Assembly: GCF_021044685.1 (NCBI RefSeq)
Contig: NZ_CP088014.1
Coordinates: 1,736,001 to 1,800,000 of the forward strand
Direction of reading: 5' to 3'
DNA length: 64,000 nt
From: Bradyrhizobium daqingense
Lineage (GTDB): Bacteria > Pseudomonadota > Alphaproteobacteria > Rhizobiales > Xanthobacteraceae
A program made the position numbers and the translations under genes. This document shows positions 17,055 to 24,523 of this stretch, in pieces (positions within the stretch are counted from its first letter, which is position 1; each line of letters begins with the position of its first letter). Under the pieces are notes generated by a model. The model did not search any database. It was not told the origin of the DNA and saw only the letters and a list, made by a program, of their open reading frames with translations.

Positions 17055-17846
17055 CTACACCGTCAGCCCGCAAGCCCGCCGGATCGCGATCTGGACCGGC
17101 GAGGGCGGCAGCGCCCGATCGAACTCGCCCTTGGGCAGCAGCGGAGGCTGTGCCATGAAGCGGGGCCGCTTTCCCCGATGCGGTTGCGCGGCGTGAACCA
17201 GGAACGGGTGACACAGATAGACGCTGCCCGCCGCGCCGGTTGCAAGTTCGACGTCGCAATCCTGCGTCGACGCCCAGTCTCCGGCCGCGAGTTGCCGCAG
17301 CGTCGCGCCTGCCTCGCCATAGGGCAGCAGCTCGCGCGCGATGGTCGCATGCGAGCCTTTGCGGATCCGCGTGGGCGCATCGTCGTCGCAGACATCCGAG
17401 AGCAGGAACAGCATCAGCAGCGCACGTCCGCTGCTCGTCACATTGGCGCGCCACTCCATGAAATCGGCATTGGACGTGCCAAAGCTCATGTCGACATGCC
17501 AGCCATCGTCGCCTGGCGATTGCGATGACGGGAAGCGGATCGGAAAGGTTCCGAGGCCCGCCGGCGCAAGCCAGCGCCCTTCGCCGACGAGCTGATCGTA
17601 CGCCTTGTGCAAAAGCCGGGTATTCGCCGCTTCAACGAATGGAGGCGAAGCTTTGGCGCCAACGCGGATCACGGGCTGGGTCCAATCTTCGGGCTGGTCC
17701 GGCGACAGGCCGATATCCGCCCACAGCTCGTCCCTGCATCGCCTTGCAAGGTCGGCGCTGAAGGCATTCCCGAGTTTGACGAAGCCGTCGTCGATGAAGC
17801 TCTGAACCTGACAAGGCGTCAGGCCGGTTTGTTCGGTCTTGGGCAT
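17055..17846 (-). CDS. Phytanoyl-CoA dioxygenase (PhyH) family protein
   Basis: 263 residues, with GGAGAG upstream of ATG 17846. It belongs to the Fe(II)/2-oxoglutarate-dependent dioxygenases. The iron-binding HxD is visible in DDGWHVDMSFG, and the distal histidine and 2-oxoglutarate-binding arginine lie in FLVHAAQPHRGKRPRF. The N-terminal TPCQVQSFIDDGFVKLGNAF is typical of PhyH. The substrate is unknown. It converges on the IclR-linked carboxylate operon and could belong to the same pathway, but this is inference. Confidence 0.85.
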   Translation of the reverse strand: MPKTEQTGLTPCQVQSFIDDGFVKLGNAFSADLARRCRDELWADIGLSPDQPEDWTQPVIRVGAKASPPFVEAANTRLLHKAYDQLVGEGRWLAPAGLGTFPIRFPSSQSPGDDGWHVDMSFGTSNADFMEWRANVTSSGRALLMLFLLSDVCDDDAPTRIRKGSHATIARELLPYGEAGATLRQLAAGDWASTQDCDVELATGAAGSVYLCHPFLVHAAQPHRGKRPRFMAQPPLLPKGEFDRALPPSPVQIAIRRACGLTV

Positions 17847-18085
17847 TTCACATCTCTCCGTTCGGCTAGCGCATCGCGCGCAGCCGTTTGATCTGGTTGG
17901 CGCCGGAGCGCCGGAACGACGTTCTGCCGTTCAGATCAGCGGAAAAAATGTGGAGGTGAACATCATGGCGGGAACGTATAGCGCGGCGGAGCGCGGAATC
18001 AAGACACGCTCACCGCTTCGCGAGCGCAGGCCCGTGGCGGCAGCCTCTAGCGGAACGAGAAGGCTGCCGCAGCTTTACACGTGCC

Positions 18086-18463
18086 TCACGGGCAAGGGTG
18101 ACGGAGACCGTCGCGGCCGAGATAGGTGCCCGAGCCGGGATCGTAGGAGCGGAAGCGCTGCGCGCAGTAGGAGGCGGCGTTGCTTTGAGCCTGGCTGTTG
18201 GCGATGGCGCCGCCGATGATCGCGCCCGCCGCGAGGCCGCCGAGGACGGCTGCGCCGGTGCCGTAATGGCCGTGGTGATGCCTGTGACCGTAATAGCCAT
18301 GCCGATGTCCGTGTCCGTGCCAATGCCGGTACTGCACCTGCTGCACGCCTGAGTCCGGCCCGGGATTGCCGATCGGCAGCGGTGCCGCGAGCACCGGCGA
18401 GGCAGCCGTCGAGAGCATTGCTCCGGCGGCCGCGAGGACGACGAAAGTTCTATGCATTATCAT
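18086..18463 (-). CDS. BA14K family secreted protein
   Basis: 125 residues from ATG at 18463, which has GGAG six bases upstream. The sequence has a signal peptide ending in VLAAP, a His/Gly/Tyr-rich stretch (HWHGHGHRHGYYGHRHHHGH) and the BA14K C-terminus YCAQRFRSYDPGSGTYLGRDG. BA14K proteins are small surface or periplasmic proteins of Rhizobiales, first described as Brucella immunoreactive, lectin-like antigens. The His-rich tract could bind metal. The 17847-18085 gap before it shows no convincing gene. Confidence 0.88.
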   Translation of the reverse strand: MIMHRTFVVLAAAGAMLSTAASPVLAAPLPIGNPGPDSGVQQVQYRHWHGHGHRHGYYGHRHHHGHYGTGAAVLGGLAAGAIIGGAIANSQAQSNAASYCAQRFRSYDPGSGTYLGRDGLRHPCP

Positions 18464-18636
18464 GTCGGGCTCCATGTTGGTGAGGATGCCGGAGCAACGG
18501 CAGGTAGCCCGCTCCGTTCCTCCATGACGAGGCGAGCGTCAGAGGGTCGCAGAAAATGAATTGTTCGTAAGGATGCGGCCCGAGGAGGACGGGCGTGCGC
18601 GGCCGGAGAGATGCAGCACGCAAGCACGCCTCGCGG

Positions 18637-18900
18637 CTATGTGTCTTCGCCGTCCCGCTGGCGGAAGGGATCGGCGACATCATCGTGACCGCTGCGGCTG
18701 CTGAAGAACATCAGGGCCATCAGCCCGCAGCCGATGAGCAGGGAGAAGAAGGCTCCGAGGCCAAGCGCGATCCAGCCATGCTTGCCCATCTCAACCCCGC
18801 TGCTGGCTCCCCAGACCGAGAATCCCCAAACGCCCGTGAGGATCAACATGGCTCCGAGAGCGACCAACAGGGCAATCTGACCGGCACCGATGTTCTTCAT
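18637..18900 (-). CDS. Small two-helix membrane protein
   Basis: 87 residues with two hydrophobic segments (IALLVALGAMLILTGVWGF and ALGLGAFFSLLIGCGLMALM) and a charged C-terminal tail ending RQRDGEDT. I recognise no family. It precedes the BA14K gene on the same strand but 170 bases away. The ribosome-binding site (GGGAACC) is weak. Confidence 0.6.
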   Translation of the reverse strand: MKNIGAGQIALLVALGAMLILTGVWGFSVWGASSGVEMGKHGWIALGLGAFFSLLIGCGLMALMFFSSRSGHDDVADPFRQRDGEDT

Positions 18901-19050
18901 GGCGGTTCCCGTTGTTGTGCCTGACGAGACTCAATCGTGGAGAGCGCGGAGGCGTTCCTGTTACGAGGCTGAGCTTCGTGGCTCGTTTGAGCGGCAGGCG
19001 GAACGCGCCTGACCGGCGCGCTCCTGTCCTCAGTTGATTGGCGTACAGCC

Positions 19051-19464
19051 TCACTCGGAGACGGCGAGAACGGTCAGCCCTCTTGTTCGCTTGTCGGGCG
19101 TCTCGAATTCGATGCGCTGTCCCTCCGAAAGGCCGATCAGGGCCGCTCCGACGGGCGTCAGGATCGAGATCCGGTTGAGCTCGATGTTTGCTTCGTGCGG
19201 ATAGACGAGCACGATCTCCCGGCTCGCGCCGGACCCGTCATCGCGGTAGCTCACTTTGGAACCCATCCTGACCACGCCGCGCAAATCGTCCGCTTGCGCG
19301 ATGGTTGCGCGTTCCACTTCCCGAGCCAGAAACTGGGCGACGCGAGGAAACAGGTCCATGGTCGAATTCGCCAGCGAGCTGAGACGCCGCGATTCATCCT
19401 CTGTGATTTTGATCGGAGGCAAGATCGTCTGCCCTTGCTGACTCTCTGCTTCGAGCTTGCGCAT
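19051..19464 (-). CDS. Rnk/GreA-C-like nucleoside diphosphate kinase regulator, copy 2
   Basis: 137 residues from ATG at 19464, with GGAG upstream. The N-terminal helix region (ITEDESRRLSSLANS) and C-terminal GreA/GreB-type domain (VRMGSKVSYRDD, ISILTPVGAALIGLSEGQRI) match the Rnk family, whose members contact RNA polymerase near the secondary channel. The ending typical of Rnk is present (LTVLAVSE). It lies ten bases downstream of a divergent paralogue, in one operon. Confidence 0.85.
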   Translation of the reverse strand: MRKLEAESQQGQTILPPIKITEDESRRLSSLANSTMDLFPRVAQFLAREVERATIAQADDLRGVVRMGSKVSYRDDGSGASREIVLVYPHEANIELNRISILTPVGAALIGLSEGQRIEFETPDKRTRGLTVLAVSE

Positions 19465-19474
19465 GTGATGTCTC

Positions 19475-19936
19475 CTACGCGGCAGTTGGTCCGGGATCGT
19501 CATCGAACGGCTTGCTTTGATGCGGCCGCCGGAAGAACGGCACGACGTTCGAGCGAGATTGGGTGATGCTTTGAACCCTGACGACGTTCAGACAGCCCGC
19601 CACGAAATATGGCATCTGATCGCCGACCCGCAGTCCGATCAATGCCGCCCCCAAAGGTGTCAGGACCGAAATGCTTTCCGGATTCCAGCACGCCTCGGGC
19701 CAGACCAATTGCACGGTGCGACGCGGAACGCCCCAATTCGTGCAATACGTGACCCATGATCCCATGGTGACGACTGAGCTTAGATCGTCGGACGCATCCG
19801 GCACGATCTCGGCGCGGTTGATTTCACCTGTAAGGAAGATCCCGTCCAGATCGCCTTTTTGTGCGGCAAGACGGGCAAGCTGTTCGAGCCGCGGATAATC
19901 CGCTGCGGTGAGCATGATTTTTGGAAGAGGCAGCAC
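19475..19936 (-). CDS. Rnk/GreA-C-like protein, copy 1
   Basis: 153 residues from a GTG at 19936, chosen because AAGGAG lies six bases upstream; the longest frame would begin with a TTG at 19957 lacking a site. It has the same layout as its neighbour: LTAADYPRLEQLARLAAQKG, SVVTMGSWVTYCTNWG, and SISVLTPLGAALIGLRVGDQ. The C-terminal tail is longer and ends in Pro/Asp-rich sequence. The two share motifs but are clearly diverged. The role is probably in modulating transcription elongation or stress response; this is inference from the family. Confidence 0.82.
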   Translation of the reverse strand: MLPLPKIMLTAADYPRLEQLARLAAQKGDLDGIFLTGEINRAEIVPDASDDLSSVVTMGSWVTYCTNWGVPRRTVQLVWPEACWNPESISVLTPLGAALIGLRVGDQMPYFVAGCLNVVRVQSITQSRSNVVPFFRRPHQSKPFDDDPGPTAA

Positions 19937-20189
19937 GGCGCACTCCTTCTGCTTCAATTCGACCTCTCGGTGGAGGTAACGAAAGCTGGAAAAGAGCCCG
20001 GACGGCGCGCAGCCGTCCGGCTAACCGCCTGCTTGGAGGCGGCCGGCGTGAAGAGCAAAACGCGCGGTGCGCGCGTCTATGTCGACGACATATGCCATGA
20101 CGCACTGACTATAGTGATTTAGCCCGCTGGAAACATTGCGGCGAAACCGCACAGCCACGCGCAGAGTGTCATGCAAGTGCGCTTCCTGG

Positions 20190-20516
20190 TCACCGCAGGC
20201 CCTGCTCGTCGATCAGGATGCGGTGGATCTCGATGCGCTCGGGCAGCTCGATCAGGAACTCCGCATCGCGCGCGAGATGATGGACCTTGGTCGGCTCGCC
20301 CTTGGTGAAGGCCGTCATGGCCGCGATGTCCGCCCAATAGGAGATGGTGGTGAACCACGTCTCATCGTCTCGGTCCTCGCGCAATTGCTGCACGCCAAGC
20401 GCGGTCTTTCGCAGCGGTGGAATGCCCTCGGCCTGCAGATAGGCCTGGTAGGCGTCGGCGAGATCGCGGCGGGTGCAGCCGCGCCAGATGCGGGCGATGG
20501 TCGGTTTGGTCGGCAT
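20190..20516 (-). CDS. Antibiotic biosynthesis monooxygenase-like (ABM fold) protein
   Basis: 108 residues, with GGGAG before ATG 20516. The pattern IARIWRGCTRRDLADAYQAYL at the start, a middle LREDRDDETWFTTISYWADI and the end LIELPERIEIHRI resembles small dimeric ferredoxin-like ABM/heme-degrading-like proteins of rhizobia. No catalytic residue can be assigned. It stands alone, with about 210 bases of non-coding sequence upstream. Confidence 0.7.
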   Translation of the reverse strand: MPTKPTIARIWRGCTRRDLADAYQAYLQAEGIPPLRKTALGVQQLREDRDDETWFTTISYWADIAAMTAFTKGEPTKVHHLARDAEFLIELPERIEIHRILIDEQGLR

Positions 20517-20727
20517 GATGAGCTCCCTTGCGGCGTCTGGAACACGGCCAGACTCGCCTGCCTCAATAACGCGGTGCTTCGCTTTGCCGTTTCAGGCGCC
20601 AGGATATGGTTCGCCCATTCCAGGCGCAGCACGCAAGATCACCTGTAATCTGCTTCACACGCAAACGCGCTCAACGACGCTACACGAATCAGACCGCGCG
20701 CTCCGCGCGGGTGGTTCGGAGCTGGCG

Positions 20728-20886
20728 ATGATGGCCGCATTGGCAAGGGCAATATCCCGCGCGACGAGAACCGACATCGACGCCGAAACCCTGAAGATTC
20801 TCATGGTCTTCGCGGGAGCGGCCGCGCTGCTCTCCTTCGCGGCCGCGATGATCTACCGACAGGCCCTGAAAGCCGCTTTGCTGTGA
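20728..20886 (+). CDS. Possible small single-helix membrane protein
   Basis: 52 residues from ATG at 20728 (or 20731). A short basic N-terminus and TDIDAETLKIL precede one strong membrane helix, MVFAGAAALLSFAAAMIY. The frame ends three bases into the next gene's leader. There is no strong ribosome-binding site. It is plausible as a small membrane protein by hydrophobicity and context only. Confidence 0.45.
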   Translation: MMAALARAISRATRTDIDAETLKILMVFAGAAALLSFAAAMIYRQALKAALL

Positions 20887-20990
20887 CAGGATGGGTGCGT
20901 CGGGCCCCGCATGAAGCGTCGCCGCGTCAAAGGAACTTCCATTTTTTCCCGGCGTTGAACATCGGCCCCCACAAGCGGCCGGTCCGCACG

Positions 20991-21209
20991 ATGAAGAACT
21001 TTTCCAACGCCGAGTTTTCCCCCGAGGTGATCGAGCTGATGACCGCCGCGCTGGAATCTGCGGTCGCCACGCTGCCGGAGCCGGTGCATTCCTCGCATGT
21101 CAATGCGCTCGCCGAATCCATCCTGCGCACCGCCGGCGCCGGTGAACGCAATCCCGCTGCGCTCCAGCGCATCGCCCTGATGGAGCTGCAACTGGCGCCC
21201 CGCAATTGA
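20991..21209 (+). CDS. Small conserved-looking helical protein
   Basis: 72 residues starting MKNFSNAEFSPEVIELM; the earlier in-frame codons from 20883 look non-coding. The protein is predicted helical and acidic, with LPEPVHSSHVNALAESILRTA and ALQRIALMELQLAPRN. No domain is recognised. It is followed ten bases later by an exported-protein gene, suggesting a short operon. Confidence 0.65.
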   Translation: MKNFSNAEFSPEVIELMTAALESAVATLPEPVHSSHVNALAESILRTAGAGERNPAALQRIALMELQLAPRN

Positions 21210-21219
21210 TGAGGCCGAC

Positions 21220-21678
21220 ATGAAGCGACTTGCTGCTGCGATCGTCGCGCTCTGTGCGACATCATCTGTCGCCAGCGCCAACGGCTGGACCACCTACCGC
21301 ATCCCGGAATCCGGAACTTCGGTCGACATCCCCGCCTCGATCTTCACGGAGCCGGCCGGCCGGCCCGACGGATACGGCCAGCATTTTCGCAGCTCCGACG
21401 GCAGCGCAGACCTCACCGTTCAGGCCGTCGTGAACCAGCAAGGCGTTTCGCCGGCTGAATTCCTGGCCCGGAAGAACCCTCCGTCGGGAATCATCTACAA
21501 GCGGATCACGTCGAACTTCTTCGTGGTGTCCAGCATCAAGCGCGACAAGGTCTGGTACAACCGCTGTAACTTCACTCGCGGCTATGTCCACTGCGTCCTG
21601 ATCAATTATCCCGCCGCCGAGAAGCGTCGCTGGGACGCCGTGGTGACCCGGATCAGCCACAGCCTGCACGGCGGCTGA
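21220..21678 (+). CDS. Exported protein of unknown function
   Basis: 152 residues with a signal peptide (LAAAIVALCATSSVASA) followed by GWTTYRIPESGTSVDIPAS. The mature region is a compact beta-rich sequence with one cysteine pair (NRCNFTRGYVHCVL). A GAGG site precedes the start. The family is unknown; similar short exported proteins are common in Bradyrhizobium. It ends at a shared terminator hairpin. Confidence 0.7.
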   Translation: MKRLAAAIVALCATSSVASANGWTTYRIPESGTSVDIPASIFTEPAGRPDGYGQHFRSSDGSADLTVQAVVNQQGVSPAEFLARKNPPSGIIYKRITSNFFVVSSIKRDKVWYNRCNFTRGYVHCVLINYPAAEKRRWDAVVTRISHSLHGG

Positions 21679-21695
21679 CAGGTCACAACACAAAA

Positions 21696-21718
21696 GCTGC
21701 CCGAACAAGTCGGGCAGC
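21696..21718. terminator. Terminator hairpin between convergent genes
   Basis: GCTGCCCGA pairs exactly with TCGGGCAGC around a five-base loop. On the minus strand it is followed by TTTTGTGTT, so it is a good rho-independent terminator for the leftward Gly/Ser/Thr-rich protein gene. It may also stop the rightward gene. Confidence 0.75.
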
Positions 21719-21746
21719 AGCTGCGGAATGAATGCACGAATTGCGT

Positions 21747-22175
21747 CTAGCGCGCAGTCGTTGTCGTCCTCGACATGGTCGGCTTCGAGCCCGGCACATG
21801 CGACATGGTCTTGGTGGTGGAGCCGACCTCTTCGCCGGCCTTGACCTTGGTGCGCGTATGCGAGCGGCTGAACGTGCCACCCTCATGGGCCTGCGCCCGC
21901 GCGTTGGAGTTCATCACCGGACCGTTGCCCTTGTTCATGCTGACGCCGGTCTTGGCTTTGCCGTCCACGGCGGCGGCGCTTCCGCCGGCCGCAATCGACG
22001 AGCCGGTGCGGCCGGTCGCAGAGGTTGAGGTACCACCGGTGCCGACGGTGGAGGCGGATGTGCCGCCCGCTGCGGCCGAGCCGCCCGTTCCGCCCGTCAT
22101 GCTGGTCTGTGCAAGAGCTGGTGTCGCGGCAGCGAGCAGAATTGCCACTGCCGAAGTCGTCAGGAGCGTTCTCAT
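21747..22175 (-). CDS. Low-complexity Gly/Ser/Thr-rich secreted protein
   Basis: 142 residues from ATG at 22175, after AAGGA. A signal peptide (LLTTSAVAILLAAATPALA) leads to a repeat-like region (TGGTGGSAAAGGTSASTVGT, then TSTSATG) and a more basic C-terminus with SRSHTRTKVKAGEEVGSTTK. The motif STVGTGG is shared with the protein at 22608-23141. The composition suggests a disordered envelope or extracellular protein; its function is unknown. It is the last of three similar genes on this strand. Confidence 0.7.
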   Translation of the reverse strand: MRTLLTTSAVAILLAAATPALAQTSMTGGTGGSAAAGGTSASTVGTGGTSTSATGRTGSSIAAGGSAAAVDGKAKTGVSMNKGNGPVMNSNARAQAHEGGTFSRSHTRTKVKAGEEVGSTTKTMSHVPGSKPTMSRTTTTAR

Positions 22176-22195
22176 GTTTCCATCCTTCATGAATG

Positions 22196-22549
22196 TCAGG
22201 GTGACGAGGTCGAGATCGTGCAGCCGTTGACGGTGATGGTGCTGGCGCTGGTGGAGCCAGGCCCGCCCGCCGTCGACGATGAGCTCGAAACGCTGCCGCC
22301 GCCGGCCTGCACGTTCACCGATGATCCGCCTGCCGAGCTCGAGCTCGACAGCGAGCCGCTCGACGAGGTCGATCCGGTCGTGCCCGAACGCGACGAGCCG
22401 GCTGCAGTGATGCTGCCGTCCGCATGTTTCTCGACCGTGACCTTGCAGTTCTGGCCGGATGCCGTCTTGCCGGTTTTTTCCATGGTTTCTGCCGATGCAG
22501 CGCTGCTCATCAGAGCCAGTGCCGTAATCGCAACGATTGATCTGTTCAT
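22196..22549 (-). CDS. Low-complexity Ser/Gly-rich secreted protein
   Basis: 117 residues behind a perfect GAGGAGG site. It has a signal peptide (AITALALMSSAASA), then a short charged part with a cysteine (SGQNCKVTVEKHADGS), a Ser/Gly tract (GSTSSSGSLSSSSSAGGSS) and a C-terminal TITVNGCTIS. The two cysteines could form a disulfide closing the low-complexity loop. No family is recognised. It sits between two other secreted low-complexity genes. Confidence 0.7.
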   Translation of the reverse strand: MNRSIVAITALALMSSAASAETMEKTGKTASGQNCKVTVEKHADGSITAAGSSRSGTTGSTSSSGSLSSSSSAGGSSVNVQAGGGSVSSSSSTAGGPGSTSASTITVNGCTISTSSP

Positions 22550-22607
22550 TGCGTGTCCTCCTCAACATGGACGAAGGGAGCGGCACGTGGCCGCTCCCGG
22601 GATCGGA

Positions 22608-23141
22608 CTAGTTCTTGTCCTTCTTCCACTCGTCCTTGTTGTGGCCCTTGCCCTTCTCCATGCCCTTGTCGCTGGCATGACCGGCAGACGAGCCGGCGGC
22701 GCCGACAGTCGAGCCGCTCTTGCCGTCACCGGCTGACGAGCCACCGGTGCCGACCGTCGATGCGGAGTTCGAGCCCGAGCCCGCTGCGGATCCGCCGGTG
22801 CCGACGCTGGACGAGCTCTTGCCGCCGCCGGCCGATGAGCCACCGGTACCGAGCGTCGAAGCCGAGCCGCTGCCGGAGCCGCTACCCGCCGCGGAGCCGC
22901 CGGTGCCGACGGTCGAGCTGCTGGTGCCGCCGCCCGCCGAGGAGCCGCCGGTGCCGAGTGTCGAGGCCGAGCCGGAGCCGCTGCCGCCAGCCGAAGAGCC
23001 GCCGGTGCCGACGGTCGAGTTGCTGGTGCCGCCGCCGGCCGACGAACCGCCGGTACCGACCGTCGAGCTCGATTGCGCAACGGCGAGCGCCGTGCCCGCC
23101 AACAGCGCGGCCGCAGCCGCAGAAAGCTTCAGGATCCTCAT
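22608..23141 (-). CDS. Secreted protein with eight STVGTGGSSAG repeats
   Basis: 177 residues from ATG at 23141, preceded by GGAGG. After a signal peptide (LSAAAAALLAGTALAVAQ) come eight tandem units of 16-19 residues with core S-T-[VL]-G-T-G-G-S-[SA]-A-G, alternating between GGGTS/GGGKS and GSGSGSA linkers. The C-terminus is short and highly charged (KGMEKGKGHNKDEWKKDKN). A repetitive, cysteine-free, glycine-rich chain of this kind is likely disordered and exposed. The DNA repeats are diverged in third positions, so the protein repeat appears to be under selection. Confidence 0.75.
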   Translation of the reverse strand: MRILKLSAAAAALLAGTALAVAQSSSTVGTGGSSAGGGTSNSTVGTGGSSAGGSGSGSASTLGTGGSSAGGGTSSSTVGTGGSAAGSGSGSGSASTLGTGGSSAGGGKSSSSVGTGGSAAGSGSNSASTVGTGGSSAGDGKSGSTVGAAGSSAGHASDKGMEKGKGHNKDEWKKDKN

Positions 23142-23376
23142 GTCCGTTTTCCTCCAGTGGGTTTCCAAAACAAAAGCGCCAGATCAGGCTCGGGATAAAC
23201 TGGCAATTGCGCAAACGTTCCTCATGTCGAGAACTTTGACGCCAATGATCGCTGCATCATGCCGTTCCGGGACGCATAACGTTGGCGCGATGCCCGTTCA
23301 TTCATCCACTGTTCATCCAGGTCGGGTGTTCGGGCCGTGCGTCTGTTGCCGCGCAATCACGCGACGCCAGCGCCGT

Positions 23377-23793
23377 TCAGAATGCGCCGACCATCACATG
23401 GCGATCCATCACTTGGCGATCGTAGAGCCGACGCGAGGCCGCCGAGCGGGCCGTGCGATTTGGGCGGAGGTCGGCTGCCCGCGTCGCGTTGCGTCGAGGT
23501 GCGGGTATGATTTTCGTCTCCGGCTTCGGCGAGTCGGCCAACGCCAATGCATCGCCCGCAGTGTGGCTTGGGGCCTCGGCGATCAGAGGTGAGGAAGCCG
23601 CGGCAACAATCCCGGTGGACGTGTCCAGGATGATCTTCTCTGGCCAAGCGCGGGCGGAGTGGATGCGAATGGTCGTCCGGTCGACATCAGGCACCGCGGA
23701 TGCTTTCGCCGTCGGCGCCAGATTGCGCTCGAGCAGGAACAGCAGCGCCACGACGAATGCGCCTGCAAAGATGAAATATCGAATGATGGGCAT
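23377..23793 (-). CDS. Single-pass membrane protein of unknown function
   Basis: 138 residues with one N-terminal membrane helix (IIRYFIFAGAFVVALLFLL), then a periplasmic tail with a basic C-terminal part (PAPRRNATRAADLRPNRTAR). No domain is recognised. Similar short anchored proteins are common in Bradyrhizobium. The 23142-23376 gap contains no clear gene. Confidence 0.6.
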   Translation of the reverse strand: MPIIRYFIFAGAFVVALLFLLERNLAPTAKASAVPDVDRTTIRIHSARAWPEKIILDTSTGIVAAASSPLIAEAPSHTAGDALALADSPKPETKIIPAPRRNATRAADLRPNRTARSAASRRLYDRQVMDRHVMVGAF

Positions 23794-23864
23794 CAGGCGC
23801 TACCGCGAAACGAACCAAGGGCGGGTGGGCGGGCCGCCGTGTGACGGCCCGCCAGGCGACGCAG

Positions 23865-24209
23865 CTAGTCCACCGCTTGGACGACCATGCGGGTCTCGGG
23901 ATCGACCAGCATCACGCGGCTGCCCGAATAGACGTAGCGATACTTGGTGAGCGAAGGGCCCCAGTCGCTCGGAACGGCCACGAGCTCGACGTCGCGCGGC
24001 ACCGGCGAGCCGACGACGATCTTCTCGCGCGTCTCGACCGGACGGATCTTTTGCTCGGTGACGTAGGAGCGGATCCTGGTGCGATACTCCGGCTCGATCT
24101 GCACGGTCGCGCCGGGAGCCGCGCCCGTGGTGGTGACGACGGTGGACTGTGCCATCGCGCTCGTCGACACGAGCAGGGCGGCGGCTGATATCAGCATGAA
24201 CTTCTTCAT
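23865..24209 (-). CDS. DUF1236 family exported protein
   Basis: 114 residues from ATG at 24209, with GAGGGAG upstream; an earlier in-frame ATG at 24287 is rejected. It has a signal peptide (MLISAAALLVSTSAMAQ) and the DUF1236 pattern: RTRIRSYVTEQKIRPVETRE, then VGSPVPRDVELVAVP, YRYVYSGSRVMLVDPETR. It is periplasmic and of unknown role, widespread and multicopy in Rhizobiales. Confidence 0.85.
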   Translation of the reverse strand: MKKFMLISAAALLVSTSAMAQSTVVTTTGAAPGATVQIEPEYRTRIRSYVTEQKIRPVETREKIVVGSPVPRDVELVAVPSDWGPSLTKYRYVYSGSRVMLVDPETRMVVQAVD

Positions 24210-24339
24210 CGCATTCTCCCTCGCCGCTTCATGCGGCGCAGCGATGAACTCGCTACCAGCATGACCGTTCCGAGCAGCGCGGAACATTTGCTACTTTTTC
24301 CCGTTACCTTGCCGGGAGCAGTCATTGGAGGAGAGGACA

Positions 24340-24420
24340 ATGCCCGTATTGATTCTTTGGGCCGTGCCGGCGATCCTGGTCGTCGGCGGTGGCATCTATC
24401 TCATTAGCCACATGCATTGA
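24340..24420 (+). CDS. 26-residue single-helix membrane peptide
   Basis: ATG to TGA, encoding a peptide that starts MPVLILWAVPAILVVGGGIY and ends LISHMH. It has a strong ribosome-binding site (GGAGGAGAGG), is nearly all membrane helix with a His-containing tail, and is followed within ten bases by a terminator hairpin. These three features make a very small real gene likely. The role is unknown. Confidence 0.65.
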   Translation: MPVLILWAVPAILVVGGGIYLISHMH

Positions 24421-24427
24421 TGTGAAG

Positions 24428-24473
24428 GGGCCCGTTTTCGACAATAGAGAAAATCGGGCCCTTACTTTCTTTC
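24428..24473 (+). terminator. Rho-independent terminator
   Basis: GGGCCCG with a TTTTC extension pairs with GAAAAT-CGGGCCC, leaving one bulged base and a short loop. TTACTTTCTTTC follows. It ends the 26-residue peptide transcript. Confidence 0.75.
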
Positions 24474-24523
24474 TGTTCGATCATCGCTACGAATGCGGAT
24501 AAATCGACGATCGCCCACGCAAT

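Noticed and set aside
17965..18219. Short plus-strand frame with a good GGAGGTG site (MAGTYSAAERG)
   Set aside because: After about 40 codons it runs antisense through the BA14K gene as Arg-rich sequence. The site is striking but the product looks non-coding; a shortened remnant remains possible.
22608..23141. Regular short repeats that might suggest a CRISPR array
   Set aside because: Repeat units code for a protein motif, vary in length and have no unique spacers or cas genes nearby.
22720..23592. Long plus-strand frame of Pro/Glu/Val repeats (ADEPPVPTV)
   Set aside because: It is the mirror of the STVGTGG repeat gene on the minus strand, which has a signal peptide and ribosome-binding site. 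The repeat makes the antisense frame open.
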